Shown here: positions 8,081-16,903 of the stretch, piece after piece
How positions within the stretch are numbered: the stretch's first letter is position 1
Layout: each line of letters begins with the position of its first letter
Program-made: the position numbers and the translations under genes
Assembly: GCF_003641205.1 (NCBI RefSeq)
Contig: NZ_CP032762.1
Span: forward strand, 2,232,001-2,296,000
Reading direction: 5' to 3'
Length of the DNA stretch: 64,000 bases
Source: Rhodococcus sp. P1Y
GTDB taxonomy: Bacteria > Actinomycetota > Actinomycetes > Mycobacteriales > Mycobacteriaceae
Notes under the pieces: generated by a model
Databases searched by the model: none
Told to the model about the DNA's origin: nothing
Seen by the model: the letters and a program-made list of their open reading frames with translations, nothing else

Positions 8081-10144
8081 TCACCGATCCAGTGTGCCAC
8101 CTGGATGCGGTCCTGAAAAGTCGATCGATGAGCTGAACATCTCGGCAGGACTGCCGCAGTCTTCGACCTCGGATTTCCGTCCGCGTCCCGACCGTCGCCC
8201 CAACGTGAGCAGTAGAGGAAGAGCGACAGCAGCGATCGGAACCCCGGTGACAACGAACAGCGACACCACGGGCAGTGATGTGGGAGCAGCCAGCGGACTA
8301 CCCAAAAGCGCGGTACGGACCATCACTCCGGTCACCGCGGTAACCGCAAGGCCGAGCGCCAGCCCCCCGCCCATCAGCAGGGCTCCACTGAGCAGTTCGA
8401 TCCGAAGCCCGACGCCGGACGAGACGCCGATTCGAGTCAGGCCGCGTCGTGTCCCGGACCGGGTGGTCGACCACATCAGTGTCGCGTTGACGGTGGCGAG
8501 GAAGCAGAACAACCCGGCGGGCGCGAGCACCACGATGACGCTGGCCAGGCTATTGGACGCATACTCCGCTTCCGAGGAGTCCAACCAGTCGGACACCGCG
8601 ACGATTTCTCCGTCTCCGGCGATCGATCGAAGCGAGGACAGCACGGCGTCGGTGTCGGCCGGATCGGCTGCCACGAACGCGTCCCCGGTAACGGCATCGG
8701 GCGCATTCTGGGCGAGCCAGTCGCGAGAAACCAGAATTGACGGAACCAGCGTGGGGCTCCCCGCGACGATCGCGACGATCGGCAGTGTGTGCGAGATCCC
8801 GTCGCCGGTAGCGAATCGAAGATCCTGACCGACGGAGTATCCGTCGTCCGAGGCAGCCTGTGCGCTCAGCGCCACCCCTGGGACCGGTCCGTCGGTCACG
8901 TCCTCGAGTCGGCCGTCCGTGACGTCGACCGAGCGTGTTGCCAAGAACGCGACCGGGTCGATTCCCGCAGCGTCCAAGCCGATTGCTGTGTCGCGATCGG
9001 TGGCGATCAGTTCCGTGGACAGCGACGCGTCCACGAGACCGCTTTCGACGGATGCCCAGTCGGTGTCCTGGGGTGGATTCGTCACCACAAAGTCCGCGCG
9101 GACTTCGTCGCGTGTTGCGCGGGCGACTGCTGTGTTGTCCGCGCCGATGGTCACCAGCACCGAACCCGCGATCCCCACGAACAGCAGAGCAGGGACTGCC
9201 AGCACGGTCGTCGCGTCGCGCGCCGACCGCGCCGTGCGAGTCGCCAGGTGAACGACGCCGCCCCGCCTGCCTCGGACGAGATCGACGCTTCGAGACAGCA
9301 GTCCGACGACGATCGGAATCACAACGGGACCGACAGCGGCGAGCGCGCCGCACAGAATCATCGGAAGAAGTAGCCCCAGCCCCACGGCTCCGTCTCCGGG
9401 AGCCCCGGCGCCCAGGGCTCCGATGAGGACCACCAGCACGAGAGCCGCGCCCGAGAGAGCCCAGCGGCGAGCCCGGATCCGGTGACTGACGTTGATGGAG
9501 CGTGTTGCCGACAGCGGCGACACCCCGAGGACCCGCTTGGAGCCGACACGGGCGCCGGCCAGCGCGACGACGATAGTCGCCGCAACGGTAGGTACAAGCG
9601 CAAATGCACGACCACTGATGTCGAACTTCTCCGAGACGAATCCCGTATCGATGAGAATGCCGAGAATCATCGGTGCTGCAGGGAGGGATACGGCCGCGCC
9701 TGCCAGGCCGGCGACGGCTGCGAGAGCGACGATCTCCCAGACCAGCAGGCGACGCAGAATCGGAGCGGTGGTACCGAGAAGTCGGAGAATGCCGAACTCA
9801 CGTCTGCGTGCGGCGATCACATAGCCCACCGTGGTGGACAACGTGACGCCGGTCAGAAAGCATGCGATCACGCCCACCGTCCCGGCCACGGACATGAGAT
9901 CCTCGGCGCCGGATCCGAGCGGGGTGTAGTGCTCGGTCGCGGTCGTGGGTGCGCCGTCGCCATCGAGAACACCAGACCCACTGATCTGTACATCGAACCC
10001 CTCGTCCGGCGCCATCACCGCCGTGACCAGAAGCTGAGCACATGCGCCGATCATCGCGCCGCCGACGACCAGTGTGGCGAACGCGCCGAGAAACAGGCCG
10101 CGGTGATGTCGGAGGTTTGCCGTTGCCAACCGCAACATATTCAC
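8081..10144 (-). CDS. ABC transporter permease, FtsX/MacB type
   Basis: 687 residues with an N-terminal membrane anchor (residues about 14-38) followed by a short extracytoplasmic part. Two FtsX-type membrane blocks follow, at about 85-210 and in the C-terminal third, separated by a large extracytoplasmic domain. Such permeases usually export antibiotics, peptides or lipids, or work mechanically on the cell wall. It starts (GTG at 10144, or ATG at 10138) directly after the stop of the ATPase gene, so the two form one transporter. The two-component genes just upstream probably regulate it, as is common for antibiotic-responsive exporters. Confidence 0.85.
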   Translation of the reverse strand: MNMLRLATANLRHHRGLFLGAFATLVVGGAMIGACAQLLVTAVMAPDEGFDVQISGSGVLDGDGAPTTATEHYTPLGSGAEDLMSVAGTVGVIACFLTGVTLSTTVGYVIAARRREFGILRLLGTTAPILRRLLVWEIVALAAVAGLAGAAVSLPAAPMILGILIDTGFVSEKFDISGRAFALVPTVAATIVVALAGARVGSKRVLGVSPLSATRSINVSHRIRARRWALSGAALVLVVLIGALGAGAPGDGAVGLGLLLPMILCGALAAVGPVVIPIVVGLLSRSVDLVRGRRGGVVHLATRTARSARDATTVLAVPALLFVGIAGSVLVTIGADNTAVARATRDEVRADFVVTNPPQDTDWASVESGLVDASLSTELIATDRDTAIGLDAAGIDPVAFLATRSVDVTDGRLEDVTDGPVPGVALSAQAASDDGYSVGQDLRFATGDGISHTLPIVAIVAGSPTLVPSILVSRDWLAQNAPDAVTGDAFVAADPADTDAVLSSLRSIAGDGEIVAVSDWLDSSEAEYASNSLASVIVVLAPAGLFCFLATVNATLMWSTTRSGTRRGLTRIGVSSGVGLRIELLSGALLMGGGLALGLAVTAVTGVMVRTALLGSPLAAPTSLPVVSLFVVTGVPIAAVALPLLLTLGRRSGRGRKSEVEDCGSPAEMFSSSIDFSGPHPGGTLDR

Positions 10145-10942
10145 TCACCTACCTTTCCGTCGAGCGTTGTCGTGCACCGTGTTCACAGCGCGCGAGACGC
10201 GGTCTGCATCCCCGCCGGGGAGCCTGTCGACCACCACTCCGTCCGCCAGAACGATCACCTCGTCCGCCCACGACGCGGCCCAGGCGTCGTGGGTCACCAT
10301 CACCACCGTCGAGCCGAACTGGGATGCAACCTGCCGAAGCAGTACCAGGACATCGTGGGCTGTGCGCACATCGAGGGCCCCGGTCGGCTCGTCCGCGAAC
10401 ACCACCGACGGTTGGTTCAACATCGCCCGTGCGATCGCCACCCGTTGACGTTGCCCTCCGGACAACGTGTCGATCGCATCTCGTGCCCGATCGGCAAGAC
10501 CTACCCTGCCCAGTACCTCGCGAACACGACCGTCGGTGACATGACCGCGGACGGGGGAATGTGCGCCCGCGAGCCGCGCAGGCAGAGCGACGTTCTCTGC
10601 GACATCGAGCGCATCGAACAGGTTGTAATCCTGAAATACGAAACCGCAACGGTCACGCCTGAGCTCCGCGAGTTGGTCGTCGTCGAGCCCGCCGAGTGGG
10701 ATTCCGTCGAGAGTCACCATGCCTTGATCTGGTTGCTCGAGCCCGCTCAGGCAGTTGAGTAGAGTCGACTTCCCCGAACCGGACGAGCCCATGATCGCCG
10801 TCCACGACGACGGGGCGAAACTATGAGTGATGCCGCCCAGAACTGGTACCGACTTCTTGTCGAATCGCTTCACCAATCCTTGGGCTGCGGTGATGCCGCG
10901 AGACGGTGGGAGGGAACGTTCGTACTGCGCGTTGGAGGGCAT
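10145..10942 (-). CDS. ABC transporter ATP-binding protein
   Basis: 265 residues. Walker A GSSGSGKST, signature LSGGQRQRVAIARAM, Walker B VVFADEPTGALD and the switch histidine in MVTHD are all present, in the arrangement of MacB/LolD-type ATPases. It pairs with the FtsX-type permease encoded immediately downstream. The two-component genes lie about 85 bases upstream on the same strand, with a possible promoter between. Confidence 0.93.
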   Translation of the reverse strand: MPSNAQYERSLPPSRGITAAQGLVKRFDKKSVPVLGGITHSFAPSSWTAIMGSSGSGKSTLLNCLSGLEQPDQGMVTLDGIPLGGLDDDQLAELRRDRCGFVFQDYNLFDALDVAENVALPARLAGAHSPVRGHVTDGRVREVLGRVGLADRARDAIDTLSGGQRQRVAIARAMLNQPSVVFADEPTGALDVRTAHDVLVLLRQVASQFGSTVVMVTHDAWAASWADEVIVLADGVVVDRLPGGDADRVSRAVNTVHDNARRKGR

Positions 10943-11026
10943 GTACTCATGAAAGCCTTCAAGGCGCTACGAATCAGTAGGCTGAAGGCTACTTCCTAGG
11001 TAGCGCGTACGCCACCATCGCGTCGG

Positions 11027-11689
11027 TCAGGAGATTCCGCGTAGATAGGTGAGGACGGCTGTCACCCGGCGGTCGGTGTCGGATCCGAGCGGCAGTTTGG
11101 CGAAAATGTTTCCGATGTGTTTACGTACCGCAGCGTCGGACACGACGAGTGTTTCGGCGATGCGTGCGTTCGTGTGTCCCTCGGCCATCAGCGACAGCAC
11201 TTCGAGTTCGCGCGCGGTGAGGACGGCCAGCGATCCCTGCCGCCGCGAGCTACCGACCAAGGCCTGCACGACTTCTGGATCGATGACGGTCCCACCCGCC
11301 GCCACCTTCTCCAGCGCCTCGACGAACTCGCGGACGTGGCCGACGCGTTCTTTGACGAGATATCCGATGCCGCCGGGAGCCGGGTTGTCGATCAGGTCGG
11401 AGACGTACGCCACCGACGTGTACTGCGAGAGGATCAGAACGCTCAGACCCGGTTTCGTCCTACGTAATTCGACTGCAGCGGCCAGACCCTCGTCTGTGAA
11501 CGTCGGCGGCATGCGGACATCGGTGATCACGAGGTCCGGGTCGTGGGCGGACACCGCGTCGTGAAGGGAGGCGACGCTCGACACCGATGCGCACACTCTG
11601 TGGCCGGCTGATTCCACGACCGCGGCTATGCCCTCACGTAACAGTGGAAGATCATCTGCAAGAACAATTTTCAGGCTGGAATGGGGCAT
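11027..11689 (-). CDS. LuxR/NarL-type response regulator
   Basis: 220 residues. The N-terminal receiver domain (about 7-125) has the phospho-acceptor aspartate in DLVITDVRMPP. The C-terminal LuxR helix-turn-helix contains LTARELEVLSLMAEGHTNARIAETLVVSDAAVRKHIGNIFAKL. Its start lies inside the 3' end of the sensor kinase gene (19-base overlap), so the pair is co-translated. It probably controls the downstream ABC exporter. Confidence 0.93.
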   Translation of the reverse strand: MPHSSLKIVLADDLPLLREGIAAVVESAGHRVCASVSSVASLHDAVSAHDPDLVITDVRMPPTFTDEGLAAAVELRRTKPGLSVLILSQYTSVAYVSDLIDNPAPGGIGYLVKERVGHVREFVEALEKVAAGGTVIDPEVVQALVGSSRRQGSLAVLTARELEVLSLMAEGHTNARIAETLVVSDAAVRKHIGNIFAKLPLGSDTDRRVTAVLTYLRGIS

Positions 11690-12861
11690 CTCATCTCCAC
11701 TGTGGTTCCTCTGCCAAGCGGACTCGACACGGAGATAGTGCCACCGAGCGCGTCGACGCGGTGCGACAATCCGGTGAGCCCCCGCCCCGAGGCGGGGTCG
11801 GCCCCGCCGATCCCGTTGTCGGAGATCACGAGTCTCCAGGTGCCGTCGATCACAGCAGCGGTGATCGATACCGCGTCGGCTTGGGCATGCTTGATCGAAT
11901 TGGTGATGACTTCGCTGATGACGAAGTACGACACCTGCTCGACGCGAGAGGGCGGCCGGTAGTCCGTTGGAAGGTTGAGACTCACCTCGATCGGCAGTTC
12001 ACCGAGCAGATCTTCGGTAGCTGCTAGCAACCCCGACTCGGTCAAGGCCTGCGGCAGGATACCGCGGATGGTGCGCCGAAGCTCACGCATCGACTCGTCC
12101 ACTTGGCGATGAGCCGTTTCGAGCAGTTCTCGGGTTCGGTCGTCGCGGGCCGATTGCTCGGCAAGCCCGATACTCAGACCGACGGCGACCAACCGATGCT
12201 GGACACCGTCGTGCAGCATCCCCTCGATCCGGGCTCGTTCGGTGTCGAAGGCGTCGAGAAGTCCGGTCCTCGAGGTCTGTAAACGGTCGACCTCGACCTC
12301 GAGTTCCGCCGTCGATCGCATCGGAACCGTGTGTGCCAGTTCGCTGTTGGCAGTAGCTATCGCTGCGCAGAGGTAGAGAATCAGTACAGCAGTCGGCAGC
12401 GCTATCACCGGCAATGCCAATGCAGCGGGCATGGTGGTTACCTGAAGCGAGAACACACTGATCGGGTCGCTGCGGACCAGAACCGGTGCGGCAAGCAAGG
12501 TTGGGACGGCGATTGCTCCACCCACCAGCACCGCGGCTGCAACAGGAGCGAGAACAGCCGCGGCAACCAGCGAGTACGCAGCGTGGCGTAGGACAGCGGT
12601 GTTGCTCTCTTTCCACGCCTGGGCCTTGACGGGTTCGATGACGCTCAGTCGCGACACCTCTGCGGTCACGATCGTCCGCGCAGCCGCATCGCGCCACCCG
12701 GGCACCGACATCACGATCAGCAGCGGAATCGACAAGATCAGAACCGTGCCACCGACTACCACTGTCGAAGCGCAGTACAACAGCGCTCGCCACGGCCACC
12801 TCGACGTCACGAAGCCGAGTGGTGGGTACAGCGACGAACTCAGCGACCCCCTCCGGTTCAC
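11671..12861 (-). CDS. Sensor histidine kinase, NarL/DesK class
   Basis: 396 residues with a GTG start. The N-terminal half has about four membrane segments arranged in two pairs (for example LLYCASTVVVGGTVLILSIPLLIV), resembling the putative-sensor domain found with LuxR-type partners. A dimerisation/phosphotransfer region follows with the histidine in RIEGMLHDGVQHRLVA, then a C-terminal ATPase domain with VISEVITNSIKHA and DNGIGGADPASGRGLTGL. It is the partner of the overlapping response regulator. The stimulus is unknown; the adjoining FtsX-type exporter suggests cell-envelope or antibiotic stress. Confidence 0.9.
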   Translation of the reverse strand: MNRRGSLSSSLYPPLGFVTSRWPWRALLYCASTVVVGGTVLILSIPLLIVMSVPGWRDAAARTIVTAEVSRLSVIEPVKAQAWKESNTAVLRHAAYSLVAAAVLAPVAAAVLVGGAIAVPTLLAAPVLVRSDPISVFSLQVTTMPAALALPVIALPTAVLILYLCAAIATANSELAHTVPMRSTAELEVEVDRLQTSRTGLLDAFDTERARIEGMLHDGVQHRLVAVGLSIGLAEQSARDDRTRELLETAHRQVDESMRELRRTIRGILPQALTESGLLAATEDLLGELPIEVSLNLPTDYRPPSRVEQVSYFVISEVITNSIKHAQADAVSITAAVIDGTWRLVISDNGIGGADPASGRGLTGLSHRVDALGGTISVSSPLGRGTTVEMRCPIPA

Positions 12862-12941
12862 ATCGGCACGGTATCAGTGGCCGTCGTGCCGATGGGATCG
12901 TGTGATCGGGTGTCAGTACACGCCGGTAACCTGGACGGGCG

Positions 12942-15389
12942 ATGAACACGAACCTCACTGCTGTACCCGCGCCCGGAAAGTCCAAGTCCGAAGCCCTGCT
13001 GGAGGGTCTCAACCCCCAGCAGCGCGAGGCTGTGATGCACTCGGGATCGCCGCTCCTCATCGTGGCCGGCGCGGGGTCGGGCAAGACGGCTGTTCTGACA
13101 CGTCGTATTGCGTACCTGTTGGCCGAGCGCGGGGTCATGCCGGGCCAGGTTCTGGCCATCACGTTCACCAACAAGGCCGCTGCGGAGATGCGCGAGCGCG
13201 TCGCCGGCCTCGTCGGTCCCCGGGCCAACAGCATGTGGGTCTCGACGTTCCACTCGAGCTGCGTACGCATCCTCCGCAACCAGGCTTCGTTGCTGCCCGG
13301 GCTCAACTCGAACTTCTCGATCTACGACGCCGACGACTCACGCCGCCTGCTGACGATGATCTCCAAAGACCTGCAGATCGACACCAAGAAGTTCTCCGCG
13401 CGTCTGCTGTCGACTGCCATCTCGAACCTCAAGAACGAGCTGATCGGGCCGGACGATGCGGCGTCGGACGCCGAGAAGCAGATGGTCGAGCTGCCCAAGC
13501 TCGTGGCAAAGGTGTACGCCATCTACCAGCAGCGGTTACGCGCGGCCAATGCAATGGACTTCGACGACCTGATCGGCGAGACCGTCGGGCTGCTCCAAGC
13601 GTTTCCGCAGGTTGCCGAGTACTACCGGCGCCGGTTCCGGCACGTGCTCGTCGACGAGTATCAGGACACCAACCACGCGCAGTACATGTTGGTCCGGGAG
13701 TTGGTCGGCCGTGAGGATTCGGACGGGGCGCTCCAGGGCACCATCTCACCGGGTGAGCTCTGCGTGGTCGGTGACGCGGACCAGTCCATCTACGCGTTCC
13801 GCGGCGCGACCATCCGCAATATCGAAGAGTTCGAACGTGACTACCCGGACGCTCGGACCATTCTGCTCGAGCAGAACTATCGGTCGACACAGAACATCCT
13901 CTCCGCCGCCAACTCGGTCATCTCGCGCAACACCGGCAGACGCGACAAGAAGCTCTGGACGGACTCGGGTGAGGGCGAGCTCATCGTCGGATACGTCGCC
14001 GACAACGAGCACGACGAGGCGTCGTTCGTCGCGTCGGAAATCGATCGGCTCGTCGACAACCACGACGTGCGGTACGACGAGGTGGCGGTCTTCTATCGCA
14101 CCAACAACTCGTCGCGTGCACTCGAAGAGATATTCATCAGGCTCGGATTGCCCTACAAGGTCGTGGGCGGGGTGCGCTTCTACGAGCGCAAGGAAGTCCG
14201 CGACATGGTCGCCTACATGAGAGTGCTGTCCAACGAGGACGACACGGTGAGCATGCGCCGCATTCTCAACACGCCGCGGCGGGGGATCGGCGATCGCGCC
14301 GAAGCATGCGTAGCGGTGCACGCCGAACAACGCGACATCAGCTTCTCCAAGGCCTTGCACGACGCCGCCGCAGGCAAGGTGGCTCTGCTCAACTCGCGTT
14401 CGCAGAAGCTGATCGGCCAGTTCCTCGAAATGCTCGACGAGCTCCGTGCGGTTCTGGGCAGCACGGATGACGACGGCAACGACATCGGGGACATCGGGGA
14501 GGTCGTCGAAGCCGTCCTCGATCGCACCGGCTATCGGGCGGAGCTCGAAGCCAGCAGTGACCCGCAGGACGGTGCGCGGCTCGACAACCTCAACGAACTG
14601 GTCAGTGTCGCAAGAGAATTCACTTCCGAAGCACGCAACCTCGCTGCTGTGGAGGCGGAATCCGAGGTCGAGGTCGAAGTGGAAGAGGGGACACCGGAGC
14701 CAGGTTCGCTCGCAGCATTCCTCGAACGGGTCTCGCTCGTCGCCGACACCGACCAAATCCCCGACTCGGGCACGGGCGTCGTGACGCTGATGACGCTGCA
14801 CACCGCCAAGGGTCTGGAGTTTCCGGTGGTGTTCGTGACCGGTTGGGAGGACGGGCAATTCCCGCACATGCGTGCGCTGGGCGATCCGGCCGAACTGTCG
14901 GAGGAGCGCAGGCTCGCATACGTGGGGATCACCCGCGCACGCCACCGTCTGTACGTCACACGCGCAATCATGCGGTCCGCGTGGGGGCAGCCCATCAACA
15001 ATCCCGAGTCACGATTCCTGCAAGAGATTCCGCAGTCGCTGATCGACTGGAAGCGTGAAGACCCAGGCGTCGGTGCGAGACCGAGATCCGGCGGCTTCGG
15101 TGGTGGTGGTTTCGGCGGCGGCGGTGGCTATGGCGGTGGTGGTTTCGGCGGTGGTGGTTTCGGAGAGCGTCGTGGGCAGCAATCGACACCTAGCTTCGGG
15201 TCCGCACGCGCGCGCAACAACACTTTGGTGCTCGCAGTGGGCGACCGCGTCAATCACGACAAGTACGGCCTCGGAACGGTGTTGGAGTCCACGGGAAGTG
15301 GGACCTCTGCCATGGTGCTCGTGGACTTCGGTACGTCCGGCCGGGTGAAGATGATGCTCATCGGCGGAGTTCCGATGACCAAGCTCTGA
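12942..15389 (+). CDS. uvrD1: ATP-dependent DNA helicase UvrD1/PcrA
   Basis: 815 residues of superfamily 1 helicase, used in nucleotide excision repair and removal of stalled complexes. Walker A is AGAGSGKTAV (about 42-51); other motifs seen are AITFTNKAAAEM, LVDEYQDTN, VGDADQSIYAFRGA, EQNYRST and VTLMTLHTAKGLEFPVVF. The C-terminal tail carries a glycine-phenylalanine-rich stretch (about 712-740), then a Tudor-like domain (VGDRVNHDKYGLGTVL) of the kind that binds RNA polymerase. This is the same position as Rv0949 in M. tuberculosis. The gly-rich stretch is longer than I would expect and may be a flexible linker. Confidence 0.95.
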   Translation: MNTNLTAVPAPGKSKSEALLEGLNPQQREAVMHSGSPLLIVAGAGSGKTAVLTRRIAYLLAERGVMPGQVLAITFTNKAAAEMRERVAGLVGPRANSMWVSTFHSSCVRILRNQASLLPGLNSNFSIYDADDSRRLLTMISKDLQIDTKKFSARLLSTAISNLKNELIGPDDAASDAEKQMVELPKLVAKVYAIYQQRLRAANAMDFDDLIGETVGLLQAFPQVAEYYRRRFRHVLVDEYQDTNHAQYMLVRELVGREDSDGALQGTISPGELCVVGDADQSIYAFRGATIRNIEEFERDYPDARTILLEQNYRSTQNILSAANSVISRNTGRRDKKLWTDSGEGELIVGYVADNEHDEASFVASEIDRLVDNHDVRYDEVAVFYRTNNSSRALEEIFIRLGLPYKVVGGVRFYERKEVRDMVAYMRVLSNEDDTVSMRRILNTPRRGIGDRAEACVAVHAEQRDISFSKALHDAAAGKVALLNSRSQKLIGQFLEMLDELRAVLGSTDDDGNDIGDIGEVVEAVLDRTGYRAELEASSDPQDGARLDNLNELVSVAREFTSEARNLAAVEAESEVEVEVEEGTPEPGSLAAFLERVSLVADTDQIPDSGTGVVTLMTLHTAKGLEFPVVFVTGWEDGQFPHMRALGDPAELSEERRLAYVGITRARHRLYVTRAIMRSAWGQPINNPESRFLQEIPQSLIDWKREDPGVGARPRSGGFGGGGFGGGGGYGGGGFGGGGFGERRGQQSTPSFGSARARNNTLVLAVGDRVNHDKYGLGTVLESTGSGTSAMVLVDFGTSGRVKMMLIGGVPMTKL

Positions 15390-15425
15390 CGGCAACGTAG
15401 AGGTGGGTGCAGATGCACTCTTACG

Positions 15426-15471
15426 TGTCAGGCGCACGCCCAAGTGCTAGCACTTGAACGTGCGTCTGGCA
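15426..15471. terminator. Nested palindrome between convergent uvrD1 and M23 genes
   Basis: Outer arms 15426-15438 and 15459-15471 pair with two mismatches. Between them is a perfect 16-base palindrome CAAGTGCTAGCACTTG (15441-15456). The position between convergent stops supports termination in both directions, but no T run is present. Confidence 0.65.
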
Positions 15472-15573
15472 CACAGAAGTGCGTTCGGCAGGTTCGATGA
15501 GTGCCCAGCAGATCAGGCGAGCTCCTGGTGCTTCGAGATTTCGCACGCCGCGGCGTCCGATGAAGGGTGAGTC

Positions 15574-16638
15574 TCAGTCCGACTCAGGTCCGAGGCCGAT
15601 GCCCCGGGATGCGAGCCACGGCAGTGGGTCGATCTTGTTCTCGCCCGGCAGGTGGACCTCGAAGTGCAGGTGCGGGCCGGTGGAGAAGCCGCGGTTGCCC
15701 ATGCGTGCGATCTGATCGCCTGCCATGACTTCCTGGCCGACGGAGACGGTAGCGCTGTCGATGTGACCGTAGACGGTAATGGTGCCGTCGGCGTGCTGCA
15801 GGCGAACCCACATTCCGAAGCCTGCGGCGGGGCCGGCGTCGATGACCTTGCCGTCGGCGACTGCGAGGATCGGAGTACCGATTGCGTTCGCGATGTCGAC
15901 GCCTGCGTGCAGGACGCCCCAGCGCTGACCGAAGTTGGAGGTGTACGTGCCGACCGCGGGGAGAACGAACAGTGGGCGACGTGCTGCAGCCTCGCGGGCA
16001 GCTCGCTCTTCACTGAATCGCTGGCCCTTGGCGAGCAGGTCGCTGAACTGGCTGAGATCGACCGGGTTCGCGACGTTCAGAATCTGTGGTGCGGACGAGG
16101 GCGAAACATCCGGGGTGGTGTCGGCGGCGAAGCTGGCGGCCTGAGGAACAGCCGTTGCAGCAATTCCCGGTGCTGCAGGTGCTGCGCCCGCAGCGAGTGC
16201 AACTTCCTCGGAAGTGCTCGGTGTAGCAGGCCCGTGATCGATGACTGCCTGGCCTGCGGCGACGACGGCTCCTGCAGCGACTGCAAGGACGGCCGCGCGG
16301 CCCTTCATGGCGGCGGGCGGCATCGGGATGCGGTGTGCACCACCCTTGCGAGCAACGGCGATCTCGTTGGCCGGGATGATGTCGGTGACTATATTCGAGC
16401 CGGAAACGAAATCAGGCCCCGCCGTGACGTCCAGTTCAGGAGTGCTGTGCAGCTCACTGTCGTGGTAGGTCTCGGCCGAGCCGTAGTTGCTGGCGAAGTA
16501 GTCGTAGCCGGTTGTCTCGAAGTCATCTGCTTCGGCGTTCCAGCTGGTCTGAGTCGAGTACACCGTGGGTGCGCTTTCAACTGCCGTGGCCGGCTTGACG
16601 AACCGGCTGGTGGTGAATGACGCGCGGTGCTGCGACAA
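15574..16638 (-). CDS. Secreted or membrane-anchored M23 metallopeptidase
   Basis: About 354 residues. A membrane segment or uncleaved signal (MKGRAAVLAVAAGAVVAAGQ) lies roughly 100 residues in, preceded by a long cytoplasmic head. The C-terminal M23 (LytM) domain has the zinc ligands in HAGVDIANAIGTPI and in GPHLHFEVHLPG, so it is probably an active peptidoglycan endopeptidase. I prefer the TTG at 16638 because a GGGAGG lies 9 bases upstream. The ATG at 16743 is in frame but abuts a CRP-like site. This corresponds to Rv0950c. Expression is probably under CRP-type control from 16745-16760. Confidence 0.88.
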   Translation of the reverse strand: MSQHRASFTTSRFVKPATAVESAPTVYSTQTSWNAEADDFETTGYDYFASNYGSAETYHDSELHSTPELDVTAGPDFVSGSNIVTDIIPANEIAVARKGGAHRIPMPPAAMKGRAAVLAVAAGAVVAAGQAVIDHGPATPSTSEEVALAAGAAPAAPGIAATAVPQAASFAADTTPDVSPSSAPQILNVANPVDLSQFSDLLAKGQRFSEERAAREAAARRPLFVLPAVGTYTSNFGQRWGVLHAGVDIANAIGTPILAVADGKVIDAGPAAGFGMWVRLQHADGTITVYGHIDSATVSVGQEVMAGDQIARMGNRGFSTGPHLHFEVHLPGENKIDPLPWLASRGIGLGPESD

Positions 16639-16744
16639 GACTTGCAACCTCCCGCTTCCGTGATCTGCTCGTGACTTAAGACTCGGCAGACGGTAACGAA
16701 ACGATTGCGGTGCGCGCAAGTTAATCGCCCTAACCCGCGGCATA

Positions 16745-16760
16745 TGTGAGATGGCTCACA
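16745..16760. promoter_or_regulatory. CRP/GlxR-like binding site
   Basis: TGTGAGATGGCTCACA matches the CRP consensus TGTGA-N6-TCACA exactly. It lies about 107 bases upstream of the preferred M23 start on the minus strand and about 145 bases upstream of the preferred start of the divergent membrane protein, so it could serve either. Actinobacterial Crp/GlxR proteins bind this motif, and cell-wall hydrolase genes are known targets. Confidence 0.7.
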
Positions 16761-16903
16761 AGCCGAGCAGGGCTTTTGCTGAGATCGCCTGTGATCTCCA
16801 ACAGGTCTCGACTACCCCCGACACTTGTGCTGAAACCTCGGCATTGCAACGCATCGTTACAGCGACGCTCGGCATCTCCTATTCGGCGCGTGATGCTCTG
16901 CGG

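Noticed and set aside
12083..13306. 407-residue minus-strand frame across the kinase and uvrD1 starts
   Set aside because: It overlaps two solid genes and has no recognisable domains.
16751..16903. N-terminal extension of the large membrane protein starting at 16751
   Set aside because: The first ATG lies inside the exact CRP-like site, and the extra 51 residues look unlike the rest of the protein; a later start is more likely.
16639..16903. Possible riboswitch in the leader of the M23 gene
   Set aside because: Cell-wall hydrolase genes in actinobacteria can have a c-di-AMP (ydaO) riboswitch, but I could not match its conserved segments here.
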